A DNA stretch of 64,000 nt from Symbiodinium sp. CCMP2592. Its lineage: Eukaryota; Sar; Dinophyceae; Suessiales; Symbiodiniaceae. The notes under the pieces are model-generated. The model was given only the letters and a program-made list of their open reading frames with translations. It was not told where the DNA came from and made no database searches. Both the position numbers and the translations under genes were made by a program. The stretch spans positions 2,034,923 through 2,098,922 of the forward strand of contig CAJNDT010000002.1 of assembly GCA_905221615.1 (NCBI GenBank). Direction: 5' to 3'. Every line of letters begins with the position of its first letter. Positions within the stretch are counted from its first letter, which is position 1. Shown here in pieces: positions 31,925-42,716 of this stretch.

Positions 31925-32002
31925 TTTGACCTCTGGCCCCAAGATCGGCGGCTTTTTATGGTGGACTTGCAGTCGCTACAGTTTCTGCGCACCCATGGTT
32001 TT
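31925..32002 (+). CDS. Deadenylase exon 4 (SLQFLRTHGF)
   Basis: Encodes FDLWPQDRRLFMVDLQSLQF and LRTHGF. S-x-x-F-L-x-x-H-G-F is a CAF1-family signature in PARN and TOE1. Ends TTT|GTGCCT in phase 0. Confidence 0.8.
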
Positions 32003-32269
32003 GTGCCTGGGCATAGCAGGGTGCGATAGCTTCTGACGAGTAGTTTATAGCGTTTTTCATAGTGTCGATCGTCGATCATGGAACAGCAGAAAACTTTAAT
32101 GGTAACAATATTATACAAACCGAAATGTTAGGCCAAGGTATGTACTAAGTCTTTTCCAGGGCAATGCAAGGTAGTTCGGCAGCTGGCTGCAGTCAGCAAC
32201 ATGGCAGTTACAAAAGTGACATGCACGTCCCTCGTTATCTTGCCACCACATACATACATGTTTACAAAC

Positions 32270-32650
32270 ACACACAGAGATAACATGCATACATACATAC
32301 ATACGTAATCATACGTACATACACACATAGGTACATACCTACATACCTTCCGACGTACCTACATAGATAGAAAATTGCATGCCTGCATGCATACGTATAT
32401 ACATGCGTGCCTACCTACATGCGTACATGCAGGTAGGCAGACGGACGGAGATGTTGTGCTGCTTGCCGGCCAATGGCTCCCCAAGACAAGCCGGCAGACA
32501 GGAAGACAGACATTTACGTATGTGTATATGTATGTACCTATGTATGTATGCATGCATGTCTGTATATATGATATATATATATGTATATATGTATATATGT
32601 ATATATGCACGTATGTATGTATGCAAGTATGTATGTACACATACGAGTTT
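32270..32650. repeat. (TACA/TATG)n microsatellite block in an intron
   Basis: Alternating ACATAC/GTATGT arrays around a short non-repetitive core (about 32440-32510). Lies in the deadenylase intron 32003-32780. Confidence 0.85.
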
Positions 32651-32780
32651 TCATGCATGTATACAGCTACAGTAATGTACGTGTGTGCATGTGTGCATGA
32701 CCGTCCGCGTGCAAGTGCATGAAATACTGCCTGGCCAGCTTATTAACGGTGGCAAAGAAGCCCGCTCCCTCCATCACGAG

Positions 32781-32821
32781 GACTTCAATGCCTTTCTGGA
32801 GCGTGCACACCCTTATTCCAG
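32781..32821 (+). CDS. Deadenylase exon 5 (DFNAFLERAHPYS)
   Basis: Continues HGF with DFNAFLERAHPYS(R), matching H-G-F-D-F-N...P-Y of the family. Ends at AG|GCCCGG in phase 2. The intron is flanked by CAGGC repeats (32819-32823 and 33521-33525). Confidence 0.75.
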
Positions 32822-33523
32822 GCCCGGGGCTTGTGTTTTGGAACTCGAAGCTCGCTCATGTTCGTCTTGACTTGAGTTCTGACAGGCCCTCATGCAAAGC
32901 CCCGTATGGACGACATGACCATGCTGGTAACGACTTAGCAACTCATGATGTGTGGGGGCCAGAGCAGAAACAAGACCCTACGATGCAGTCGCTCATAGCT
33001 GCCGCCCTCAGAAAGCCGTCGCAGCCAAAGGGTCCTCGAGCCCCAAAACATCGAACACTCGAAGCCCAAGCCCAAATCCGAAAGCCCTGCCCCATACCGT
33101 AAAGCCGAGCCCTGAGCCGCATGTTTCCGACGTCTCCCTTCCTTTGCAGTCGTAGAGCATGAAGTCAGTGCTAGGGCTAGGATGCAGGTCGCGCAAGTAT
33201 CTGGGCCCCCTTGTTGATTACGAGCTCATGGCCCATTGGGGTTGAATCGCGTTGCTGATTGGATTGGTGTTGCGCCTGTACCTTAGATTGCGAGTTACTT
33301 AACATCCTAATGACCTGGCACACTCGTAGTGAACATCACGGCTTTTTTCCCGGCGGTGTTTGTAAATCATGTAGTTTCTCTGCTCCGTCTGCTTAACGCT
33401 AAGTCTAGATCTGACTGCCTGAACCTGAGAAACTGAACCCACCGGAACGGACAGTCTGGTGAGATGCAGGCGCTATAGTGCAATGCTCCAAGAATAATAC
33501 CTGCCACAACACATGCTGAACAG

Positions 33524-33605
33524 GCTTCCACCACCGGGCCACAAGCTGGCCGGTAATGCGCACGTGAAGGCTACGCCGGTTCTCCAGGCCTTGAGGGACG
33601 CCAAG
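33524..33605 (+). CDS. Deadenylase exon 6 (VLQALRDAK)
   Basis: One base completes Arg, then 27 codons (LPPPGHKLAGNAHVKATPV and LQALRDAK). Ends AAG|GCGCCG. The near-identical AGGYGCC at both ends of the next intron suggests a decayed target duplication. Confidence 0.75.
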
Positions 33606-34107
33606 GCGCCGAAGACTTGTCATAGCGATGTTGGCTTGGTGTCAAACGTTCAAAGGGTTTGGGTTTGGGGTTTGGGCTTACGTAAGGGTTTGGAGATTGC
33701 TTCACGTACTGTGCTGTGGTGAAGGCGCGATGCAAAGGGTTAGTCATAGTGTATAGGGTGTCGAGACCTTGGTGGTTTCTGAGACGGTTTGTGGTCTTCG
33801 ATCCTAGTTTCTACGGACCTCGCTGGGTCCTCACTTGAAGAATCTTGAGAAGGTCAGCAGGTTTCTGCGTGCCACGGAGTGTAGGTGCACAGGGCTCGGA
33901 GGGAACCCCATGTCAAGCATGCAAGGATCAGCCAACTAATTGCAGAATGCAGATCGGTAACCCCCCTGTGCACAAGCCATGGCATGCGATCGCCTCCAAC
34001 CCTAAAGCAGCTCCAACTGGTACCCAAAACAAGTTCACCCCTGCGACCAAGAAAAGTATACGGAGCAGTCCGTAAACCTGAAGCCTAAGTTCGTCGGGTT
34101 CAGCGAG

Positions 34108-34136
34108 GTGCCCGTGGTATTGCACAATGGCCTGCA
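34108..34136 (+). CDS. Deadenylase exon 7 (VPVVLHNGL)
   Basis: H-N-G-L is one of the most conserved stretches of PARN/TOE1 nucleases. The right border is inferred (GC donor at 34137). A GT donor at 34141 would put the next exon out of frame. Confidence 0.75.
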
Positions 34137-34232
34137 GCTTGTCCGAAACGATCAGTACCTCTGAACCCTTGCTGCGCTGCAGTCGTCAAGGGCTTTGGGG
34201 GGTCAAAGCCTTAGCCTGTTTGAGGCTCTAGC

Positions 34233-34344
34233 ACTTAGAGGCCCAGGGGACTTAGTAAGTAGGTTATAGGTAGAGGTATAAGTACCCTAAATGGAGTTAC
34301 CCCAAGTATAACCCTACTTATAACCGACTTACTAAGTACCCCTG
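34233..34344. mobile_element. Family D inverted-repeat element
   Basis: ACTTAGAGGCCCAGGGGACT ... TATAAGTACCCTAAATGGAGTT ... TATAACCGACTTACTAAGTACCCC. It contains one internal CCCTAAA unit. It carries GTAAGT near the left end and CTAAG near the right. Confidence 0.75.
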
Positions 34345-34599
34345 TTCCGGGTCGGATTTAGTTCGTGCTCGATTTGCAGAGCTCGGATCCTTTGCTGCAC
34401 CCAACAGTGCACAGCAGGTTCCAGTTTTAGGGTTTGGGGTGCCCCGTTTAGGGTTCAGGACTCAGCGTCCGACTACTTGAGATCCAAAGATATCCAGGTC
34501 TCCCGCGTCTTTGCCCGCATCAGCCTGCAGAGTGGGCACCAAATTCTAACTTACGTTACATGTTCGTGTCAAGGAGAGCAAACCCTCAACAAGCCTGCG

Positions 34600-34768
34600 C
34601 GAAGCCCCTAAATCTGGAACCCTGAACCCTGAACCCCCCCAAAAAAGGAGCTCTAAAAAAAAACCACAAAACCCTAAACCCCCTAAAAGTGAGAAGCCCT
34701 AAACCCTAAGCCCTTAACCCTTATGAACCCTAAACCCTTAAACCCTAAACCCTAAACCAGAAAGCCCA
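34600..34768. repeat. C-strand telomere-like run before an exon
   Basis: CCCTGAACCC, CCCTAAACCC and AACCCTTATG variants up to 13 bp before the exon at 34781. Confidence 0.8.
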
Positions 34769-34780
34769 GCGCCGAACTAG

Positions 34781-34850
34781 CCTGGACATGCTGCACCTCT
34801 ATGACAAGTTCCTTGGCGACCTGCCTGGGGATCCCGGGTCCTTCGGCAAG
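34781..34850 (+). CDS. Deadenylase exon 8 (DMLHLYDKFLGDLP)
   Basis: DMLHLYDKFLGDLPGDPGSF GK-type segment, the H-x-Y-x-x-F-x-x-x-L-P stretch that follows HNGL in the family. Ends AAG|GCACGA. The following intron is flanked by CAAGGC at 34847-34852 and 35993-35998. The exon lies between a C-strand and a G-strand telomere-like run. Confidence 0.82.
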
Positions 34851-34867
34851 GCACGAACTCACAAAGC

Positions 34868-35012
34868 TACAGGGTCTCTGGGGGGCTTAGCAGAAAGGGT
34901 TGGGCTTTGGGGTTTATAGGGTCAAAAGTCTTGGGGTTTAGGCTTTAGGGTTTTAGGGTCTTTTGGTTAGGGTTTTGGTTTAGTCTTGGGGTTTAAGGTT
35001 TGGGGTTTCAGG
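34868..35012. repeat. G-strand telomere-like run after an exon
   Basis: GGGGTTTATAGGG, GGGGTTTAGGC, TTTAGGGTTTTAGGG variants starting 18 bp after the exon, opposite in orientation to the run at 34600-34768. Confidence 0.8.
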
Positions 35013-35996
35013 GAGACCTAGTTCAAAAAGGTGGAGGGCCGGCTGCGGGGGATGAGATGTAGGGGCAGCAACAACTCGAATGTACATTTTCCTTCTTGCA
35101 TCCGTACCTTGTACCACACTGCACAAAACTCCTCCCCCCGACGGCAAACTCTGGTCTACTTGAGCCTTGTGTCTCCATGCAACGTCTGGCAGTATATGGT
35201 TCTTGGTATAGGGCTTTGTTCAAGAAATAGACAGAACCTGCATGCCGTTAATTGTAGGCTCCCGGTGAGTGATCATAAATAATCATAAAGAGGTCTTTCC
35301 GTGCGGAGGGAATTGTGCAAGTTGACCAGACAATCGGATTCAAGCTCTCTATCCGGCCCTACCCCCTAAACCCTCCAATAGAGAAGTGTTCCAAGTCGGA
35401 AGCACTAAACCTTGTACAAGCCCTAGCCTCGAACACTCGCTGTCTCCTGGTTCGCGCCGGTGTTTTTTCTTGGGATCTCGGCGGCCTTGTTCGTATTTCG
35501 TTTGCCTTTTGCATGATGGGCGGTGCCCTTGCTAGGGCTTAAGGAGAAAGGATGTGGATAGTGGAGAATGCTGATGGTGACGGCAACTTTGCCGATGGTG
35601 CGAACGTTGCTGAGCATGATCGCGGTCAGCATCAGCATCAGCGTCATCGTGATCATCGTGGTCCTCGCCATCATAACTATTGCGACTGCTATCGCCTCTG
35701 ACTATCAACCCAACCCGCTAGTCGCAACACTCGCAGTGTCAATGATTCTTGGTTTTGTGCCAAAATCCTAAAACAAACCTGGTATGCACTACCCGCTACT
35801 GTGCGGAGCATATGAAGACAACGAAGGATCAAAAGCATAAGGTTCAACCTCAGAGGCAAGGCAAACGTGTAGAGGCGGGTCCCAACCTTGGCTGGGCTAT
35901 GAGAAGATCATTTCCCTTGTGCGGCTCCCAAGTTATCAGCCTCTTTGTATGTAGACCCGGGCAACCTAAACTCCATACCCTGAAACCTGCGTCAAG

Positions 35997-36120
35997 GCCT
36001 GGGTGGAGCACTTCCCTCTGCTCTTCGACACCCGCGTGCTGGCACAGGATGGGCGGCTGGACGTGCTGCAGCATGCAGGGGGCTTGAGCCTCGAGACCTT
36101 GCAGAAGCACCCCTGCTGCA
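35997..36120 (+). CDS. Deadenylase exon 9 (FPLLFDTRVLAQ)
   Basis: AWVEHFPLLFDTRVLAQDG, then LDVLQHAGGLSLETLQKH. F-P-x-x-F-D-T-R/K carries the third catalytic Asp; GGLSLE is also typical. Starts after GTCAAG in phase 0 and ends in phase 1 before GTTTCGG. Confidence 0.82.
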
Positions 36121-36500
36121 GTTTCGGCCAATGCAGCTGAATGGGGTTGCACGGGCCCTGCTTGTGTTGTTCCCGATGTTGGCAGTGATGGGGTGGGTGC
36201 TTAAGATGATGTTACTGCGAACAGTCATGACGATGCAAACATGATGCTGGCCATGACTGCGGTGATGATGGTGATCGGGGTGGTGCTGCTGATGAAGTTG
36301 GCGAGGATGGTGAGCAGAGCGCCTACGAATGAGAGTCAGGCTAGCAACATGATGAGGCGGTTGACGGTGCCAAAGAAGCAAGAAGATGAGTGGTTGGATT
36401 AACCACAAGTGATAACTGAGATGGACATTATGATGAAGCTAAACAGGCTTGAGTAGCGGTGTTAAGCAAAATCAAGGAGTTTTGCAACAGGCCTTACTAC

Positions 36501-36599
36501 AGGGGCCTAAGTAATTACCAACACTATTTTGGGGGTTCCTTAGTATAATTATAGTATAGTGGGCCCCAAGACCATATTCTAATTATTAAGCGCCCTATA
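36501..36599. mobile_element. Family B inverted-repeat element
   Basis: AGGGGCCTAAGTAATTACC ... GTATAATTATAGTATAGTGG ... CTAATTATTAAGCGCCC, preceded by GGCCTTACTAC exactly as in the intronic copy at 53934. Lies in the deadenylase intron 36121-36980. Confidence 0.8.
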
Positions 36600-36980
36600 T
36601 TCCACTCCTACGCCGCCGGGCGGTCGAACCTCCCGGCTGCTCTTCCTTTACACCGAACCGGGCCAACTTAAATCCCAAAGACACCTCACAGTTCGAACCC
36701 GCAAGGCACCTACAAAGCGAGCTGCACGGCCTGAACATAGCACCTCGGCTTCCTGCGAGTTCTGTGCTTCTTTGAAGAGGTTGAGTTTCGCGCTGTGGCT
36801 TGAGGGCTCGCGGAAGGTCCAGCATGCACACCATGATAAACCTGAAGCCGCGGACCACACGCCACGACAGCTTCGTGTTGTACCTGAGCCTGCAGGTAGG
36901 TAAGCTCACTGTGAGTAAGAGACAGAAACCCTCAACCATAAGCTGAGTGCCCGAGGAGCGGTGCACCACCATTGCCAAAG

Positions 36981-37021
36981 CGGCCCATTCCGCAGGCTAC
37001 GATGCGACTGTCACGGCCGAG
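36981..37021 (+). CDS. Deadenylase exon 10 (HSAGYDATVTAE)
   Basis: A-H-S-A-G-Y-D-A-x-x-T is the last catalytic motif of DEDDh-type CAF1 nucleases (His and Asp). Ends GAG|GTGCTT in phase 0 and continues VFLMEMDRW at 37994. Confidence 0.85.
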
Positions 37022-37173
37022 GTGCTTGACTGCGCACTTCTACTGTTTGCTCGACGATGCTACGGCTATTGCCTCTGCCACCAATACTCCTGCTTCGATT
37101 GCCGCCCTACTTTTCTGCTCGCCGCAGCCACGGTCATGAACACCTCATTGCCAATACAGCACTGCCAGCACCA

Positions 37174-37440
37174 CCAGTACCACCAGCACCACCACCAGCA
37201 CCAGCACCAGCACCAGCACCAGCACCAGCACCAGCACCAGCACCAGCACCAGCACCAGCACCAGCACCAGCACCAGCACCAGCACCAGCACCAGCACCAG
37301 CACCAGCACCAGCACCAGCACCAGCACCAGCACCAGCACCAGCACCAGCACCAGCACCAGCACCAGCACCAGCACCAGCACCAGCACCAGCACCAGCACC
37401 AGCACCAGCACCAGCACCAGCACCAGCAGCAGCACCAGCA

Positions 37441-37473
<33 letters not shown>

Positions 37474-37476
37474 GCT
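37174..37476. repeat. (CAGCAC)n hexanucleotide array inside an intron
   Basis: About 300 bp of nearly perfect CAGCAC, ending in CAG/CAC mixtures. Stop-free in all frames, hence the long His-Gln, Pro-Ala and Trp-Cys frames. It lies inside the deadenylase intron 37022-37993. Confidence 0.95.
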
Positions 37477-37993
37477 CCTCCGTAATGATGACAAAGGCTA
37501 CTACTCATCGTTGTCATCAGCATTTTCATTTAATCTTACTATCCTCAGCCTCTCTTCGCCATCCATCATTGTCAATGCCGGTTTCTCGCCTCTGTCATGT
37601 TGTCATGTTTTCATAATGACCTGACTTGTCTTTCCAACTAAGACAGTTCACAAGGCAGACTTCACAGCAGATGGCCTTTCCAGAAGATCCAAATCTGACT
37701 ATCGATGTCGGCTCTGGGGCATCGTTGATGAGAAGAATGCCCTTCACAGATTCTCTCCAACACGGTGACCCACTCATTCCCGGCCCACTGCCATGTTGCA
37801 CTTCTGGTTGCCATGCATCCAGCACTCGTCCACAATCTGTTTACATGAAGTCGCCGTGCGGAGAACGAGGTCACCTCTCCTAACAAAGGCATCTTTAAGA
37901 AAGTTCGACAGTTCTCTTCGACAGAAGCATGCTCGTGAATATCGTTTGGGCGTCTGCAGTTGGACAACATGCTTACACGAATCTTTGATGCAG

Positions 37994-38091
37994 GTTTTCT
38001 TGATGGAAATGGACCGCTGGATACGGCATGCCAATCAGAAGGCGGCGCCGGAGGAGGATGCCAAGGACGTGCACTTGCGCCTTGAAGGGTT
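37994..38091 (+). CDS. Deadenylase exon 11 (VFLMEMDRWIRHA)
   Basis: Follows GATGCAG, phase 0. Reads VFLMEMDRWIRHANQKAAP, then EEDAKDVHLRLEG. The AE-VFL join is what the family has after HSAGYDA. The right border is tentative (GT at 38092). Confidence 0.7.
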
Positions 38092-38907
38092 GTATGGCAT
38101 ACCCTTACATAGACCCTAAGGGCCGTAAGCATTGTCACAACCACCCTTCGATGGTACCCCTAAGTTGCAAGGACCCTTTTGGGATCTTGCGTGCCGACGG
38201 CTTTGGAGAGGTTCATGCTTGCGTCTTGGGCCGAGTCGAGGGTACTGGGTTGTCCGAAGTTGGCAAAGTGCATCCTAACCCACCGTCGCAACCCTAGAGG
38301 TTCCGTGCCTGCGGTCTGGGTTTTACCTGAACCCGCAGCTGGTCAGCGACAGGAGCAGCACCCCAATGGGCGCAAGCGCAAGCGCTCGTCCGACGGTGTT
38401 GAAGGCCTTTCTTGCCCAAGCCTCTTATCTGAAGCAGCTTGTTGGAGCCACCCTGAATTTCGAACACAGAACCCAAAAACTCTAGACAGGACTTGGCATT
38501 TGCAATTTTTTTCCGAGCCCGTTCCTACAAGTGGTTACGCATTAAGGCACGGATTCTGAGTCTGTTTTGAAAAAGTTGAATGTTGAAAGTTCACAGCCGG
38601 GTTGCAGGGTTTGCTCCCGGGTCCTTCCTGAATGAACCTCATCTGGCTGAAAGCAAACCCTGCCTTCATCGTAAGGGATACAGGCTGACGAGTTTTCCGC
38701 GCTCTTTTCAGGGCCAGGGGATTTGAGGCTTAGGGTTTGAAATTTTGAAAGGGCAATCTATAGAGGAGTTTGTCTGATTGTGGTAGGGCTGTCGGGGCTC
38801 ACCATCCAGGGTTTGCAGACATGTCCACAAGATCCAGAGGAGCTCTCACTTTCTCTTTGTTTCTCATGGCAGCTTCGTGCGTGGTGCCTTTCTCCGGAGT
38901 AAACATA

Positions 38908-39093
38908 TATATTAGGGCCCACACAATGACCAACACTATTTCGGGGGCTTCACACTCTTGTATACTTGTCACCTTGTTTGGCGAGCCTTCAGCCATGCAA
39001 GAGGCAAAAATTTCGGGGGTTCATCATCATAGTTCTAATGTTTGTAGGGTAGACCCCCCAAACCCATTCTAATTACAAAGGCCCCCATATTAG
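38908..39093. mobile_element. Diverged family B element, about 185 bp
   Basis: Starts TATATTAGGGCCCACACAATG and ends CTAATTACAAAGGCCCCC. The core phrase TTTCGGGGG occurs twice, so this is a longer or internally duplicated member. Confidence 0.6.
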
Positions 39094-39194
39094 AGTGTCG
39101 GATGCTGCATCAACGACTTGGTGGTTCATTGCCTTGGGATCGTAGCTCTCGAAACATGCCACTTTCTCTCCCCTCTAGCGTCCAGGCATGACAT

Positions 39195-39299
39195 ACTTAG
39201 AGCGGTTATAATAAGTAGGGTTATAATTGGGGTAACTCCATTCAGGGTACTTATAGCTCTACTTATAACCTCCTTACTAAGTCCCCGGAGCCTCTAAGT
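39195..39299. mobile_element. Family D inverted-repeat element with ACAT target duplication
   Basis: ACTTAGAGCGGTTATAATAAG ... CCTTACTAAGTCCCCGGAGC and CTCTAAGT. Flanked on both sides by ACAT (39191-39194 and 39300-39303). Confidence 0.75.
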
Positions 39300-39483
39300 A
39301 CATTTTCCGGAGCCACCCAGGCACTCAACCCGTAGCATGCACTTGAGAATTGGCTCTTGAACAGCGCGCGGTCCTTACCACATGTTCTTGCATTCAAACA
39401 ACTTTTCCCCGAAATAGCGAAACCCCAACAACCCACACTGTGCCGGTCCTCTGGACGCTGGCCCGCCAAGGCCTGCTCGAAAG

Positions 39484-39575
39484 CCACGAGGTCTGCCGAC
39501 GGTTCCACAACCGCGTGGCGCTGGTGAGCACCTCGCCAGGCTGCATGGAGCTAGTGCCCAAAGAGGCCGAGCCGG
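39484..39575 (+). CDS. Deadenylase exon 12, tentative (FHNRVALVSTSPGCMEL)
   Basis: Block HEVCRRFHNRVALVSTSPGC and MELVPKEAEP ending G|GTGAGCC, a strong GT donor. The left border is ambiguous (39484 keeps the frame from exon 11). N-R-V-A-L-V resembles the family's C-terminal strand but I cannot be certain it is the same gene. Confidence 0.55.
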
Positions 39576-39895
39576 GTGAGCCTGAGCCGACCTCAGGATA
39601 GTAAAAGTCGCCTCGAAGTGCGAGGACTCCCCCTTTTGGATATCTTAGAAGTTGGGTTGTTTTGTAGCAAGCAAGCTTGTCTGTGAAGTCATGAACCTCG
39701 CGAATCGCGAGTTGGTGGCTTTGTGTTTTGTTATTCGGTACGGGGGTGAAGCTGCAACATACCCTGAGCTCTTAACCTCCCACTCTCAACCTCAGGCTAG
39801 CGGGGCGGCAACAAATCTTAACTGCCGTGGCTTACACCCTGAGCCCTATTCCCGCATTGGTCGATACCTACCGCGAACCGAGCACTTCCTTCCAG

Positions 39896-39931
39896 GAGTT
39901 TGTCAAGAAGGAGGTGCAAGCAATCAACAGC
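39896..39931 (+). CDS. M16 peptidase exon (EFVKKEVQAINS)
   Basis: Matches R/K-E-V-x-A-I/V-x-S before the third zinc ligand of M16 peptidases. Starts after TTCCTTCCAG. The CAGGA at 39893-39897 repeats that at the donor 27194-27198. The Glu zinc ligand itself should open the next exon, which I did not find. Confidence 0.7.
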
Positions 39932-40071
39932 TGCGGCCTCGACTTAGGAATTTCTCAGTTTCGGACACCCTAGCCCTAGACCCTAAACCCTAAACCCAGC
40001 CCTAGACCCGGAGGAGCAGGTGGCCGTGTAGCAGGTTGCAATCCCTGTTGTGCCATCTTGCTCGTCGGTCA

Positions 40072-40157
40072 AACTCCATTCAGGGTACTTATGGCTTACT
40101 TAGGCCCTAGAGTACCCTAAACCCCAAACACTTACTAAGTCTTCTGGGCCTCTAAGT
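40072..40157. mobile_element. Family D element fragment with telomere-like insert
   Basis: AAACTCCATTCAGGGTACTT and CACTTACTAAGTCTTCTGGG are family D. Between them GGCCCTAGAGTACCCTAAACC replaces the expected TATAACC, a second case of CCCTAAA-like sequence inside this family. Confidence 0.55.
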
Positions 40158-40596
40158 AGCTCTGACTCATATGACTGAAGGCGGAGCGACCTCAAAGCCC
40201 TCTGTTCTAGCCATAACAAGGCGACTTTTAACCCTAACTGCAAGGATCCTCAATGCAAGGACCCTTGCATAAAGATCCGGAAGAGGAGGCGCCTGCTAAA
40301 AAAACACTAGAAGACTCCAACTTACCAGCTAGAAATGACCCCTTACTAAACACACTGGAGGTCCCAATAATCACCTTTAGCTCCCCGCAAACCCCAACAA
40401 CAGCCTAGTGCAAGGTGAGCACGAAAAGAATGTGCAGAGCAGCGGCCGAAGAATCTTTCAACTCCTCGAGTCTCAGGCCTCAGGGGTTTTCCTGACTTTT
40501 CTGGGGCTCTCGGTGTTGACAAGTTTCACAGAATTCAGAGGCATTTCCGAAGTACAGAGTTGTGTGTAGGTGTGTGTGTTTTGTGTGTGTGCGTCT

Positions 40597-40627
<31 letters not shown>

Positions 40628-42193
40628 GGGTTGTTTGTTTTTGGCTGTGGTGTGTTCAGTGTTGGGACTTGTTCGCGTTTCGGTATTGTATAAAGCAGAT
40701 TGTGCAGTGAGGGCTTTGGGGAGCCTCTGCAGTTTGGGGCTCTAGTTAACTTAACAGTGACCAAAATAACTACTTGTAGCAGGTGTCATGGTCTTGGTCC
40801 TGAGAGGCCTGCAAACAGTACAATCTGCTGTTTTGTCTGGATCCTGTCTTCATTTTCCATCTATGTGGTTCCTTATATCAGCACCATATCACACACACAC
40901 ACACAGACTGCCTCTCTCACTCTCGTGTTTTGTTCCCGTATCTTCCACGATTCTACTCTAGTCATCTACGTATTCAATTTAAGGTCATGGGCTTCGGGGT
41001 TGGAGCTCTGGGCCCGCTGTAGCTACCTTCCTGGGATTCCGGGGGTGGGCAGATGCTGGTTTCGGGCTTGCAGGGTGATTTCTCCAGGAGCTCCATCTAA
41101 CTTTTCAAAATCATGACAGCATGTTACTTGCAACCGAGATCATGGTAGCTGACATGAAGCTCCGAACGTAGACCTCCCCCACATGGCAGGCAGATCCGGC
41201 ATCTAGCGTGGGGCGCTTTGCCACAGGCAATGCTCGGCCCTGAGGATCGGGATATTGTCTGCAACTTTTGAAACTATAAATGGACCGCGGCACAGGCGAA
41301 TCTGCACTGCTTCTTGGTTAAGTCCTAGAGGGCTCTACTGAAGGCTCTATGGATTCCCGTCGTGGGTCAGAAATTTGATCCTACCCCGGATGTTCGACAC
41401 GACATTGACCTGAAGGATCAGCTAGGCCAAGCAGCCGTGAAGTATTCGAAGTCTCTTGTTTGCAGTGGACCAAGCATTGCAGCCGACGCGGTTCCAGATC
41501 CCTCCTGTAGAAGCCTCAAATCCAGTCCTAAAAATCGAAGGAAGATTGGAAAACAAGCACCTCGCTGCCCTAAGATGGAAACCCTCTACGACCTTCCCAT
41601 GGGCTCGCGCCTTATCGCGAGAGAGCTGTGCTCGCATGTCATTGTTGCTGATGTGACAATGAACATTAAGCGCCAGATGCTGACCACTGTGCAACCTACA
41701 TATGAAGTACTCAGGCCAAAGTCGATTAAGACCAACGCTGCATAGTCCGTAACGCTGGTAAATCCGGATTGTGAAGAAGACCGAAATGCGAATGCTGAGA
41801 ATGCTGACAAGCTGTAAAGTGGCTTCATGCAGATGGGGCAGTTTACTTCGGCAACATGGCAGCCCGCTTTGCTTCATAACGTAGACGAGGCATGCTCGTG
41901 TGAGCGTTGAGTTGTGGAAGAGACGCAGAGCCCTGTGCTGAAAGCGTTCTCCTGGCTCGAAGGCAACGGAACTTCCCCAGTCGACGCCCTGAAGTGATGG
42001 ACTCAGAATCCGGGCTCGTGCCACTCTTCCACCCAATCTGGACTGCAGCTTTCCGTCTGCCCCTTGAAGAACCCCGAGCACTTCAACCGTCAGCGGGCCC
42101 TTCAAAATGAAGAGAGCTTTCCTATCTCCGGGGTTTGTCCTGAAAGCCTTCTGTTCAGCTGGCGCCTTGATAACTCCGGACCCTGAATTCCAG
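40158..42193. other. Intronic stretch
   Basis: A (GT)n tract at 40563-40627 and a (CA)n at about 40890-40910. An open block at 41362-41740 (FDPTPDVRHDIDLKDQLGQAA) and its antisense frame at 41422-42105 are both possible but unrecognised. Confidence 0.4.
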
Positions 42194-42236
42194 GATCTAC
42201 TTCAAGGAGAGGTATTGCCCTGAGCAGATGAAGCTG
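42194..42236 (+). CDS. M16 peptidase exon (YFKERYCPEQMKL)
   Basis: After ATTCCAG, one base then IYFKERYCPEQMKL. Matches the Y-x-x-x-Y-x-x-x-x-M-x-L-V-V segment of M16 peptidases. Ends CTG|GTGCCC in phase 0. Confidence 0.7.
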
Positions 42237-42668
42237 GTGCCCGGGTGCCCGGCCTTTTCCTCTATCTGGGGCTTAGGGGTTGTGAAGGGCGCAGGGCGTA
42301 CGGCTTTGGGGGTTTGGGTGCATGTAAGACAAAGCTCGAAGACCATCATTCAACTTTGAAGTTATAGGAAACCCGAGAGTCCCACTGCCCTGCGGCCGCG
42401 GACCCGGAGGCCACGAAGACCCCCTGGGCCTGCACCCCCGGTGAATGCAGAATCTCCAAAATCCCGAAAGTCACAGTCGCTGGTATGTCTTAGCGGTTGG
42501 ATGCGTGGTCATGCTTCTTCTTTACTCCATGTGACAGCCATGGGGCATTGAGAAGATCTTCTGTTCTGTTCCCTCCCTTTGCCAGTCTTCCTTCAGACCT
42601 GCCGAGACTTGTCGGTGTAAATGTCGAAATAAGCCTATAACCCCCAACCTCAACCCCTTTGTGATCTT

Positions 42669-42716
42669 GCAATGCAGGTTTTGTCCTTGCTAGGTAGGAA
42701 GGGAAAAACCCTTTTG
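42669..42716 (+). repeat. Family H short repeat, copy 1
   Basis: TGCAATGCAGGTTTTGTCCT TGCTAGGTAGG plus A-run and CCC. Relatives at 59436-59487 and 60836-60885 run into CCCTAAA-like DNA. Confidence 0.65.

Noticed and set aside
36947-37624. Long His-Gln frame and its Pro-Ala, Trp-Cys and Gly-Ala counterparts
   Set aside because: All come from a CAGCAC array that is stop-free in every frame. Only the first part (about 36981-37021) is a real exon.
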